Assembly (NCBI GenBank): GCA_003573635.1
Contig: QUTJ01031162.1
Coordinates: 1-10,150 of the forward strand
Direction of reading: 5' to 3'
Length of the DNA stretch: 10,150 nucleotides
DNA from: Goniomonas avonlea
Lineage: Eukaryota; Cryptophyceae; Goniomonadida; Goniomonadaceae
A model generated the notes under the pieces. That model was not told where the DNA came from. It was given only the letters and a program-made list of their open reading frames with translations, and did no database searches. This document shows, piece by piece, positions 1-7,178 of the stretch (position 1 is the stretch's first letter; the number at the start of each line of letters is the position of its first letter). Both the position numbers and the translations under genes were made by a program.

Positions 1-44
1 AGTGACAGAGATCAGGAGGCAAACTGAAGGCCGAGGGCACGCAC

Positions 45-1477
45 CCCGTGATAAATTTAGTGTTGGGGTTGATGCCGATGGCAATGACGAGCACAGTGCA
101 TGGAGTAAAGTCCTTGGCAGTTCTGCAGCCGACGATCACGCCAGCGTTCTCAACAAGGTCCTGTACAGGCCCTTCAATAAATTTCGTCCCCGCTTCTTCA
201 TGCATGGCTATGACGGTCTTGTACACCTGCGCAACGCAGAGTGAGAATCCCGGGATTGCCATGATGTTGTGCGCTCACAGACGGCCCGCATGTGGATTGC
301 AACTTGGGGACTGCGCTGCCGGACGTGATCACCGTTACGTCCTCCACCTTCCCGACCGTTCGTGCTGCGGCTGCAATCTGCAATGCAGGTTACCGACCCC
401 TAAAACCATTCGCACACGTGGATCAAGGCCGTTGGAGACTTGCCTCGAGGCCTAGGAGTCCCCCTCCGATTACGACGAGTTGCGTCTGGCTCGGATCTCC
501 TCCCGGTGCTAGCGCTTCCTTGAGCTAGAACGACAGCTTAGCTCGTGCAGGTGCCTGCAATCAACTCACCCGTGTAGCATCATCGGCTGTTCGAATGACG
601 TGAACATTGCGACAATGTTCGCCTAAGAGCCCGAGCTTCTTGGGACTGCATGGTGGGGTCACAAAAGTTCCAGCCCGCGGTCAGTCTTGCCTGCCTCCGG
701 TGCACATGATAGCGGCATCCCAGTGATAAATTGTTCCATTGGCAGTCAACGTGCAGGCTTCAGCGTCGAGATTCGTCACTGTTGTGTTCAGGTGCACATC
801 CACCTTGATTCTCTCATAGAACTCAGCGTTTCTTAGAGTGGCACCATTTACTCCAAGGAGCTTGCTGCATTTGGTGCGATCGTACGGCAAAGACGAATCT
901 GATGAAAACATGTCGATAATCCCATCGAAACCCATCACCCGGAGAGTTTCCACAGCCTGTCTCGGGTGTCAGAGCGAGGCCGTGACCGGCAAAAAGAAGC
1001 GCTCACCGCAGCCCCTGCTGCTCCACCTCCAACAACACAATAACGCTTGCGGCCTACGACAACGTACACCTTTTCCCCGAGACAATACGTTGGGTATGAG
1101 GTGAGGCGATCCAGAATCATGCCTTCCTCGATGTCTCCTGTGCGAACATTGAAGCAGGCACCATGCCAAGGACAAACGACGCGCTCCCCATTCAAGACCC
1201 CTGTCCACAATGAATCAGTCTACTGCGTGTCACAAAATTGTGTCACCCTTATCCAGAGGGGCTCCAACGTGAGTGCATTTATTGCTCGTCGCAAAAAAGT
1301 TGCCATTGACACGTGACACGAGCACGGAGAGCTCACCCACCTCAACACATTTCATCCTGCATTCAGGTCAGTAGGCATAAAAAAGCACATGATATGGTAG
1401 AACACGCACATGCCATCTGTCCAGTCGCTCTTCACGCCAACACACACCTCGTTGACCGCTACGGCCGATGCTGCCAT
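45..1477 (-). CDS. AIFM3: AIFM3-like Rieske / FAD-NAD(P)H oxidoreductase, 5' part (8 exons)
   Basis: Exons on the minus strand: 1477-1446, 1356-1247, 1200-1007, 956-691, 645-570, 518-444, 377-279 and 226-45; the next intron (GTGCGTG) leaves the window. They join in frame into 344 codons plus two bases. Residues 38-60 form a Rieske [2Fe-2S] domain: box 1 CTHVGAPL (C38, H40) and box 2 CPWHGACFN (C57, H60). An FAD-binding GGGAAG follows at about 105-110, LPYDR at 135-139, and a second dinucleotide fold VVIGGGLLGLE at 241-251, with IAIGINPNT near 332-340. This order (Rieske, then pyridine nucleotide-disulphide oxidoreductase) is that of AIFM3/Nfrl. By family it passes electrons between NAD(P)H, flavin and an iron-sulphur centre; the exact substrate is unknown. 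The start at 1477 gives a short 37-residue lead with no obvious targeting peptide. The exon 1 donor is my least certain splice. Two introns (690-646 and 443-378) are GC-AG. The C-terminal part is missing. Confidence 0.9.
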
Positions 1478-1735
1478 GGCTGTTTTGATCCGCAAGGATC
1501 CGCAACGTTGACGGCGAGACGCGGGCCTTATCCAAGCGAGTAAGGCGACACCATTGATTGCTTTGTTACTTAGGTAAATAAGCTTGTTTGTTAACTATTT
1601 ATTATTCTTTAATTGAATATTATTATTTCCACCGTGCATCTACTTTTCCACCACTCGTTCGCATTGAAATGATTGAAATCCGCAAGCAAGAAGAGATGTG
1701 CTTGAGCCTCGAGGCAACAGTGGCAACTCGGTTGC
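1478..1735. promoter_or_regulatory. Divergent intergenic region between the AIFM3-like and macro-domain genes
   Basis: This spacer of 258 bases separates two start codons that point away from each other, so it should hold both promoters. Bases about 1570-1640 are strongly AT-rich, in contrast to the GC-richer coding flanks. No TATA box or initiator can be assigned with confidence. An in-frame TGA at 1703-1705 shows that the macro-domain reading frame does not extend into this region. Confidence 0.4.
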
Positions 1736-2377
1736 ATGGGAACGAACGACCCCTCCGAGCTATTGTCTCTTCGCTACCAGCTTCGTGAAGGGAGGGGTGA
1801 GCGCGTGCTCCGCCTGTGCCATGGGAGTGTGACGGGCTTTGTTGGCGACGCCTTGGTCAATGCAGCTAATGAAGGCTGCGTGACCGGTTTTGGTGTTGAC
1901 GAGGCTGTCAACCGTGAAGGAGGGATAGCTTTGAAGGACGCCAGGCGCGAGCTGGGTGGGTGCAAAACTGGACATGCCAAGACCACTTTATCGTATGGCC
2001 TTGACCGAGTGCGTCATATTATCCACGCCGTTGGTCCCGTGTTTCGACTGCCTTTTGGTGTGGCTGCAGGATCAGTCGCAGCCGAAGAGCATGTGACTTC
2101 TCGAATGCCCCAGTTGCATTCGGCGTACCAAAGTGCTTTATCCGAGGCAGGCAAATATTCTTGTTCGAGAGTGGGCTTTTGCCTTCTTTCCGCTGGGGTG
2201 TTTCGAGGAGACGTCCCGATCGTCGATATCTGCCGACCTGCATTTATTGAGTGCTCCACTTTTGATGATCAAGGATTCCCACCCGTCACGGACGTAACAC
2301 TGGTTGCATACACAGCGGATGAGTTGGAAGCCCTGAAGCAGGTGTTTGCCGAACATAAGGCTCACCGCTCCGAATAA
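1736..2377 (+). CDS. Single-exon macro-domain protein (213 aa)
   Basis: An uninterrupted frame of 213 codons. The first in-frame ATG is at 1736, after a TGA at 1703-1705. Macro-domain landmarks run in order: CHGSVTGF (28-35), ALVNAANEG (39-47), TGFGVDEAVNREGG (50-63), GGCKTGHAK (74-82), HIIHAVGPVF (94-103), QLHSAYQSALSEAG and a C-terminal VTDVTLVAYT strand. The length is that of a stand-alone macro domain. The family binds ADP-ribose or related ligands and some members remove ADP-ribose from proteins. Two positions differ from the usual pattern: the GDIT-type turn is GSVT (Asp replaced by Ser), and where MacroD-type hydrolases have VDGAIH this protein has VDEAVN (His replaced by Asn). Hydrolase activity is therefore doubtful, though binding is possible. 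It is the only recognised gene here without an intron. Its stop lies 56 bases from the convergent reductase stop. Confidence 0.88.
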   Translation: MGTNDPSELLSLRYQLREGRGERVLRLCHGSVTGFVGDALVNAANEGCVTGFGVDEAVNREGGIALKDARRELGGCKTGHAKTTLSYGLDRVRHIIHAVGPVFRLPFGVAAGSVAAEEHVTSRMPQLHSAYQSALSEAGKYSCSRVGFCLLSAGVFRGDVPIVDICRPAFIECSTFDDQGFPPVTDVTLVAYTADELEALKQVFAEHKAHRSE

Positions 2378-2433
2378 TATATAATATTGAAGGCGCGACA
2401 GTATCGTCTGAAAAGAAAAGAAAAACGTTGGGG

Positions 2434-3232
2434 TCACTGACGAGGATGTGGTGGTCTGTTGATGGGCGTGCGAGGCTCGCCCCCTTCAAGAACTGCAACC
2501 ACATTGCCCAAAGTCAACATTTCCATGCGAGCTGTCAAAAAACGGTCACAGCTCCCGGGCGAACAAAGCAGCGACAAAAAGGAACGTCAAGGAGCGGCAG
2601 TGGTGGGAGGAGGAGAACCGGGGGGGGGGACGACACAACCCGTACCACCTCTACCACTTCCACCTCCAACAAACCACCCGATGCAACAACAGAAACACAC
2701 CTCGGGTCCCAACTGTAGCAGTGCCAATATGGGGCAGGACCGTGACCTGCACGCCAGAGTCAATAGGCTGGTCGGAGTGCAGGCTGGTCAGGCAGTGGAT
2801 AGGCAGGTTCAAGAGTGAATAGGATGTTCAGGCAAAAGCGTATTTCGTTCATCACCGCCCATGCCCTCTCGCCATGGCCAATTTCTCTCACACACTCTCA
2901 CTGAGTCTCTCCCTCACTCCTTCTTCCCCCTCTCGCTCTCTCCCTCTACGCGTGTTAGATCGTGCCCACCTGTGCTTGCTCGTCGGGCAAAGGGCGAGCA
3001 AGAATTTCCTGCGACACACACTCCCACACATCCTCCCATCGCCAAAAATCATTTCTCTCCCTGCCCCCAGCGAGAGACGAGGACAGACACAAGAGATAGA
3101 GCACAGAGAGTGAATAGACCCGCCTGTGGCATGTCAAGCAACTCTTTTGGAATCGTTGGCTCACGCTCAAACACATCGAGCCCAGCGCCGCCCACCTGCA
3201 AGGGAATGAGGTACAGCGTAGAGGGGGGGGGG

Positions 3233-3290
<58 letters not shown>

Positions 3291-4570
3291 TGCGAGAAAC
3301 GAACATGGGGGGGGGGGGGGGGGGGGGTATATGCTGTTCTGGGGGCGAGAGGCAGAGGCAGAGGCAGGGCAGAAACAGATAAAGGAGTCAAACAGAGACG
3401 AGAGTCAGTGAGACAGAGAAATAAGCGGGGTGAAATCAAGACACCGTGGTCTTCAGACTGGTCTGCTCACACCTGTCCGCTCTGGAGGGCAGTGATCAAG
3501 GCTGCCTCGTCAATGACCGGGCCTGTTGAGGAACGCTGTGAGGCTTGCACAGGTGTATCAGGGGAGCGCAACAAGGAGGTAGTTCAAGGGACCCACCGCG
3601 GGCAGTGTTGATAATGGTTACCCCGCGTTTCATAGCGGCAAACTCCTTAGCACCCAGGAAATGCCGTGTGGCCTCAGACAACGGCACGTGCACGCTGATC
3701 ACATCCGACACCGCCAACAACTCGTCCTTTGTCACATAGCTGCGGAAGAACAGGTTGGGTGGAAGCATTCAGGAGGTCAGCTCACCGAGAGCCACTTTCT
3801 AACAGGGAGTCGAGCTTGTTACTGAAGGAGACAAGTCAGGAATGCCGGCTTGCAAAGAAATCGCGGGTACCGATTGTGATAGATTACTTCCATGCCAAAC
3901 GCCGCGGCGCGCTTCGCGACTTCACATCCGATGCCGCCCATCCCAAAGATGCCGAGGGTTTTCCCCGCCACTGTCAGCATAGATGAGGAAACAAGATCAT
4001 CAAGCTGCATCTCTCACCGTCTTGTCCGATAAGAATATTTGGGTCCGGGCGGACCCACCCACCGGCTCGGACGAGTCGGTCACCCTCCGTGACCTTGCGC
4101 AGGACCGACAGAATCAGAGCGAAAGTAATTTCCGCTGTGGCAACACTGACAAGATCAGGAGTGTTGCTCAACCATACTCCCCGTTCTTCAGCTGCAGTCT
4201 GTAAGAAAAGCACGGAGCGCATAGCCACCCACCGGCTTGGCAGTCGAGATGATCGAACCCTGCTCTCAAAATATCAGAATCTTCAAATGTAGCACATATC
4301 ACACCGGCAGAAGATGATGCGCAAATTCTAAGGAGAGGCGCAGCATCAAATTGCTCTGGTCCCATTTTGACGTGGCCTTGAAGGCATGCCTGGAAGGAAT
4401 TAAGAAATGAGAGGCAACACACGAAAGATACCCACAGCTGTCGCATCGCTCAGCTCCTCAGCAGTGAATTCATCCGTGCTTGCTGAAATCACAACTTGAT
4501 ATTTCTTGGAAAACTCCGCAAGTGCTTCGGGGGCGTGAAGAAATGCTCGGTTGAACAGGATTTTGGCCAT
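2434..4570 (-). CDS. Glyoxylate/hydroxypyruvate reductase-like D-2-hydroxyacid dehydrogenase (11 exons, 321 aa)
   Basis: Exons: 4570-4436, 4389-4305, 4259-4233, 4191-4018, 3970-3871, 3821-3786, 3739-3597, 3522-3473, 3195-3124, 2746-2701 and 2531-2434. They sum to 966 bases, exactly 321 codons and a stop, and every phase agrees. Residues 150-155 are the Rossmann loop GMGGIG. R174 after YHN is the kind of basic residue that favours NADP(H). The catalytic set is present with family spacing: R233 in NTARG, E262 in EREP and H280 in LPHIG. Flanking signatures are SNTPDLV (91-97), [14 protein letters not shown] (197-210) and VGGAGLDVF (251-259). Enzymes of this group reduce glyoxylate, hydroxypyruvate or other 2-oxoacids; sequence alone does not choose the substrate. 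ATG 4570 is the first in-frame ATG and gives a normal N-terminus with no targeting peptide. The intron 3123-2747 uses a GC donor (CAG|GCGGGT), which gives the family-exact join [11 protein letters not shown]. The last three introns (277, 377 and 169 bases) are long and repeat-filled, unlike the 41-74 base introns before them. Confidence 0.93.
2630..2638. repeat. Short poly-G run in the last intron of the reductase gene
   Basis: A run of about nine G lies inside intron 2700-2532, so it is poly-C in the pre-mRNA. It belongs to the same class of homopolymer as the runs at 3222-3232, 3307-3327 and 10141-10150. Confidence 0.75.
3222..3288. repeat. Poly-G plus (GA)n microsatellite
   Basis: About ten G are followed by an almost pure (GA)n tract broken once by AGGGAG. 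The tract sits in intron 3472-3196 of the minus-strand reductase gene, so the transcript carries (CU)n and poly-C just upstream of the acceptor TTCCCTTGCAG. It may act as an oversized polypyrimidine tract. It also produces spurious Ser-Leu and Arg-Glu reading frames on both strands. Confidence 0.95.
3307..3327. repeat. 21-base poly-G homopolymer
   Basis: Twenty-one consecutive G follow GAACAT in the same intron as the (GA)n tract. The length is likely to vary between individuals and between sequencing reads. It has no effect on the reconstructed protein because it lies wholly in an intron. Confidence 0.95.
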
Positions 4571-4761
4571 ATTGCCGGCAAAATTCACTATCGTCCACGT
4601 TAGAATCAGATAGATAAATGTTATATGTTTTTACACAAGCCAGGGACGCTTTCCGGTGAAAAACTTCAGCGAAACAACCTGAACAAGCGCCCAAGAACTC
4701 CGAGGACCAAGCCAGCAATACGGAGGGAAGCAGGTAATAGGTTGGCCTCGGTGTCCATCAG
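4571..4761. promoter_or_regulatory. Divergent intergenic region between the reductase and longin-like genes
   Basis: This 191-base spacer separates two outward-facing ATGs and should contain both promoters. It includes an AT-rich stretch with GATAGATAAATG near 4608-4620. An in-frame TAG at 4738-4740 closes the longin frame upstream, which supports the start at 4762. No factor site can be named. Confidence 0.35.
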
Positions 4762-5283
4762 ATGAACGGAGTCATCATATTGTGCCCTCGGAGTGGTCGG
4801 TTGGTGTTCTCTCTTGAGCTTGGGCGGAACTGGGGCTTCCCTGCGAACCACTCCACAGATGCCATGAATTTGGCGTGCATGCTCTTTGCGTTGCACATGA
4901 ACGCGTCTTCTTTAGACGATAGTTCCAGTGGCGCCCAGGGGGAGGAGCACATCTCTGGGCTGGAGTCGTATTGCTCAGGGGGGAATCGAACCGTGTTCAA
5001 GATCCACTCTGAGTACCCTGTGCTGTTAGTTGTCTTTGCCGACGAAGCTATGGGAGAGGATTTCGCTGATGCTTTTGCAGAAGATCTCATTGACCTGTGA
5101 GCCAGAGATTGTCTGGGACTCTCCTGACACTTGTGTAGATTTACAATCAAGTATCAGCGTCAGTTGAAAGCTGGTAATCTGCCTACAAAATGCAACGGGT
5201 TCGTACCGGTGGTCCGTGCTTGCATCGCGGATTGCGTGCAACGGCTATTACAAAATATAATCACTTCTGGGGTGCGTATGTAG
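4762..5283 (+). CDS. Longin-like small protein (2 exons, 159 aa)
   Basis: Exon 1 is 4762-5096 and exon 2 is 5139-5283. The 42-base intron has a GTGAGC donor, a CTGAC branch-like site and a GTGTAG acceptor. The join gives 159 codons and a TAG stop. The protein has the hydrophobic pattern of a longin fold: an N-terminal strand pair (VIILCPRSGRLVFSLEL, 4-20), a helix (STDAMNLACMLFALHM, 31-46), a polar Ser/Gly-rich loop (49-63), strands around TVFKIHSEYPVLLVVFADE (77-95), and a helix ending LIDLFTIKYQ. This resembles the first longin domain of Mon1/Fuzzy/HPS1-type trafficking proteins, but I assign it on pattern only. A roadblock or other profilin-like fold is possible. There is no signal peptide or membrane segment. 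The start follows an in-frame stop at 4738. The stop is 55 bases from the convergent gene's stop. Confidence 0.65.
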
Positions 5284-5338
5284 GCCTGAATTCTGCTCAC
5301 TGAATATCCAAGCAGTCTCCAGATAGCATCGACTGGGT

Positions 5339-5694
5339 CTACGCGGTTCGCTCGGATTCTTTGTCAAGTTTTTTTGACGAACCACCAGAAGTCCACCACA
5401 CAACGCAATCAACTTCCCGAGGTGGTGATGCTGATCTTGATTCTGTTGTGGCTGGGTCAAAGGCTGCACCTGGGTAGGTGCACTCTGACGGCTGACCGGT
5501 GAGCATCTCACCAAGGTGCAGGCGAGCAGCCAAGTCAACACGCCGTCTGAACGCTTCATTCAAACAGCCAAGGCGTCGCTTGTGAGTCGTTAACTTTCCT
5601 GCCAACATACTCAGCAGTGTGTGTCAGGTGGTTTCTCCCTCGGCGGAGACGCACTCGATCAGAGCTTGGAGAACGCCTCCCAGAGCTCGGGCAG
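5339..5694 (-). CDS. Unrecognised helical protein, 3' exons only
   Basis: Three minus-strand exons fit together: 5694-5655, 5609-5512 and 5469-5339. Intron 5654-5610 is 45 bases with a CTGAC site. Intron 5511-5470 is 42 bases, GTGAGA to CCCAG. The joined frame reads through ALGGVLQALIDMLAGKLTTH, then RRLGCLNEAFRRRVDLAARL, then a polar tail ending KKLDKESERTA before TAG. The first two parts look like amphipathic helices and the tail looks disordered. I do not recognise the family. The intron sizes match the rest of the window, which is the main support. The second intron is itself stop-free and divisible by three, so a retained form is also open. The acceptor at 5695 and everything upstream are uncertain. 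A possible start is ATG 5991-5989 (MATSKHDKDKEAHSR), about 300 bases upstream, but I could not connect it convincingly. Confidence 0.4.
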
Positions 5695-5991
5695 CTGCAG
5701 AGCTTTTTGCTCAATGAGAGCCGCCCCGATCGCGGCGCTGCTCCTGTCACTGGTACGGTTCCTGTCCGTTGCTCTTCTTCAGTTACCACTCCGTGCTCGC
5801 TCAAATCTCAGGGGTTTGACTTGGTGTTGGCAGGGCCAGAGGTTGTGGAAGACCTCTCTGCGCTGGTTGCCTCAGCAGGACGCTTGATGTCGCTCCTTTC
5901 CTCATTTTCCGGTGGCGAGCCCGATCCTGTTGCGCAGGTCTGAAACGCGACTGTGTGCTTCCTTGTCTTTATCGTGCTTGCTCGTAGCCAT
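5695..5991 (-). other. Probable unresolved 5' part of the 5339-5694 gene
   Basis: Both strands hold open but unrecognisable frames. On the minus strand a lysine/aspartate-rich start (ATG 5991) stays open for 29 codons. A second frame carries a polar stretch, PPENEERSDIKRPAEATSAE, and a third carries REVFHNLWPCQHQVKPLRFE. These fragments lie in different frames and need at least one intron, but no single splice model stands out. The plus-strand frame 5617-5943 has no recognisable domain and looks like an antisense shadow. Confidence 0.25.
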
Positions 5992-6175
5992 GTCGAACGC
6001 AGCCGTGGGCTGTGTGCGATGGTGGTCTCGTTTCTTGTGTTTCACTTGCTCGGAGGCCCTTCTCGCACGCGCAGTCCATTCTCACACTCTCATCATAGGT
6101 CGAGCTCGCTGTAGCAGACCGAAAGAGCACTGGCCAGCCTGGGCGCGTGTTTGCTCTTCGCGTGCGGACAACCAC
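5992..6175. other. Unassigned spacer left of the tandem repeats
   Basis: About 180 bases with no supported exon, RNA or regulatory motif. Open frames on both strands give only basic, cysteine-rich peptides with no domain character. Confidence 0.3.
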
Positions 6176-6280
6176 TGTCCTTCTGTGCATCACGTGTACG
6201 TTGTTGTCCTTTTGTGCATCGCGTGTCCGTTGTTGACCTCCTGTGCACCACGTGTACGTTGTGGTCCTTCTGTGCATCAT
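6176..6280. repeat. 29-bp tandem repeat, about 3.6 copies
   Basis: Units are 6176-6204, 6205-6233, 6234-6262 and a partial unit 6263-6280. The core of each is CTTCTGTGCATCACGTGTAC with scattered changes, and each full unit ends in CGTTGT. CACGTG occurs in units 1 and 3 (CATCACGTG and CACCACGTG). A period of 29 is not divisible by three, so the repeat is not kept as a protein repeat. Confidence 0.93.
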
Positions 6281-6553
6281 CAAACTCCCCTTTTCACCCT
6301 CCCTCCCTCCAGTGTAACCACTGTGCTTGTCAGAAAACTCCAATCAGAAAACCCCAGTCCCTCGCTCACTCACCCACAGCCTCTGCCGGCGCTTCCACTC
6401 TCCCACCGATAACCAACCAGCGTGGCGCTGCCCCTTCCGTCAGCGTGCCGGCGGGACCCCCTGCAGGCTTGTCCGCGCGCACCTGGCCGCATACGCAGAG
6501 GCTCGCATACTGGCTCGACTTTATGCACGACTTGGCAGTGCCCCTCCCCCCTG
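6281..6553. other. Unassigned stretch between repeats
   Basis: Mostly pyrimidine- and CCC-rich sequence. One plus-strand stretch at about 6463-6543 encodes a helix-like peptide (RLVRAHLAAYAEARILARLY) after a possible acceptor CCCTGCAG. I found no partner exon or family match, so no gene is called. Confidence 0.3.
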
Positions 6554-6656
6554 TTGCTTTCACGTAGTCCCGTCTGGGCACACTGCACCAGGCCTTGTTC
6601 GGACCTGTTTGCTCGGTCCTCTTGCTTTCACGTAGTCTCGTCTGGGCACACTGCAC
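6554..6656. repeat. 35-bp direct repeat, two copies 68 bp apart
   Basis: Copies at 6554-6588 and 6622-6656 begin TTGCTTTCACGTAGTC and end GGGCACACTGCAC, differing at one base. The 33-base spacer contains AGGCCTTGTTCGG, which matches the core of the neighbouring 26-bp minisatellite and may be a stray or founding unit. Confidence 0.9.
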
Positions 6657-6680
6657 GACCTTGGTCGGGGGCTGGTGCTG

Positions 6681-6956
6681 GAACGTGCATACGAGGCCTT
6701 GTTCAAGAACGTACATACGAGGCCTTGTTCAAGAACGTACATACGAGGCCTTGTTCGAGAACGTACATACGAGGCCTTGTTCGAGAACGTGCATACGAGG
6801 CCTTGTTCAAGAACGTACATACGAGGCCTTGTTCCAGAACGTGCATACGAGGCCTTGTTCCAGAACGTGCATCCGAGGCCGTGTCAAGAACGTACATACT
6901 ATCCCTTGTTCGACAACGTACTTTCGAGGCCGGCCTTGTTCAAGAACGTCTCGCAC
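6681..6956. repeat. 26-bp minisatellite, about 11 units
   Basis: The unit begins GAACGTACATACGAGGCCTT and ends GTTCAA. Units start at 6681, 6707, 6733, 6759, 6785, 6811, 6837, 6863 (25 bp), 6888, 6914 (30 bp, GGCC duplicated) and 6944 (degenerate). Sequence variants are ACAT/GCAT at the 5' side and TTCAA/TTCGA/TTCCA at the 3' side. The left seven units are nearly perfect and decay increases to the right. The units are contiguous, so this is not a CRISPR array. The unit holds no stop in several frames on both strands, which creates long meaningless frames of up to 201 codons with a 26-residue period. Confidence 0.97.
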
Positions 6957-7178
6957 CCGTTCGGGAACGGGCAGGTCACTCACTGACGCATGTGGCTGCT
7001 TACAGCTCGATACCGGTCGTCCATTGATTGCATGGCAGGGCGAAGGAGAGCTGGCCACAGCGGCCACACTCTCGCTGGCAGGTATGGAGGAAGCCAACCC
7101 TAGGGAGTAAGACCATGCACGGTATTGATCTCGTTGCTGTCTCGCCGTCCACAAGGACGATTCAAACCGCAAAGAAGG
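6957..7178. other. Unassigned spacer right of the minisatellite
   Basis: Nothing recognisable. It probably includes the 3' flank of the small minus-strand gene at 7179-7395. The plus-strand frame 7028-7267 has no domain character and overlaps that gene antisense. Confidence 0.3.

Noticed and set aside
1201-1246. Premature stop or frameshift in the Rieske domain
   Set aside because: The TGA after DKGDTIL lies in a 46-base GT-AG intron; splicing gives the expected join DKGVLNGERVVCPWH.
45-1477. Bacterial-type ferredoxin reductase fragments with many frameshifts
   Set aside because: Each break coincides with proper intron ends, and all phases agree over eight exons, so the gene is intact and spliced rather than decayed.
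2861-3382. Plus-strand frame of 173 codons
   Set aside because: It is made of Ser/Arg/Glu low-complexity sequence from CT and GA tracts and lies antisense across introns and one exon of the well-supported reductase gene.
5248-5469. Alternative 3' exon reading ending at 5248
   Set aside because: It needs a phase-0 join that does not fit the CTT-G|GTGAGA donor and would overlap the longin-like stop; the frame ending at 5339 fits phase and spacing better.
5617-5943. Plus-strand gene of 108 codons
   Set aside because: No domain, start context or splice partner was seen, and the minus strand has better exon structure in the same place.
6681-6956. CRISPR array
   Set aside because: The 26-bp units are contiguous with no unique spacers, no cas genes are near, and the surrounding genes are eukaryotic.
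6422-7027. Plus-strand repeat protein of 201 codons
   Set aside because: The frame stays open only because the minisatellite unit lacks stops in many frames; other frames and the reverse strand are equally open, and the flanks have no domain.
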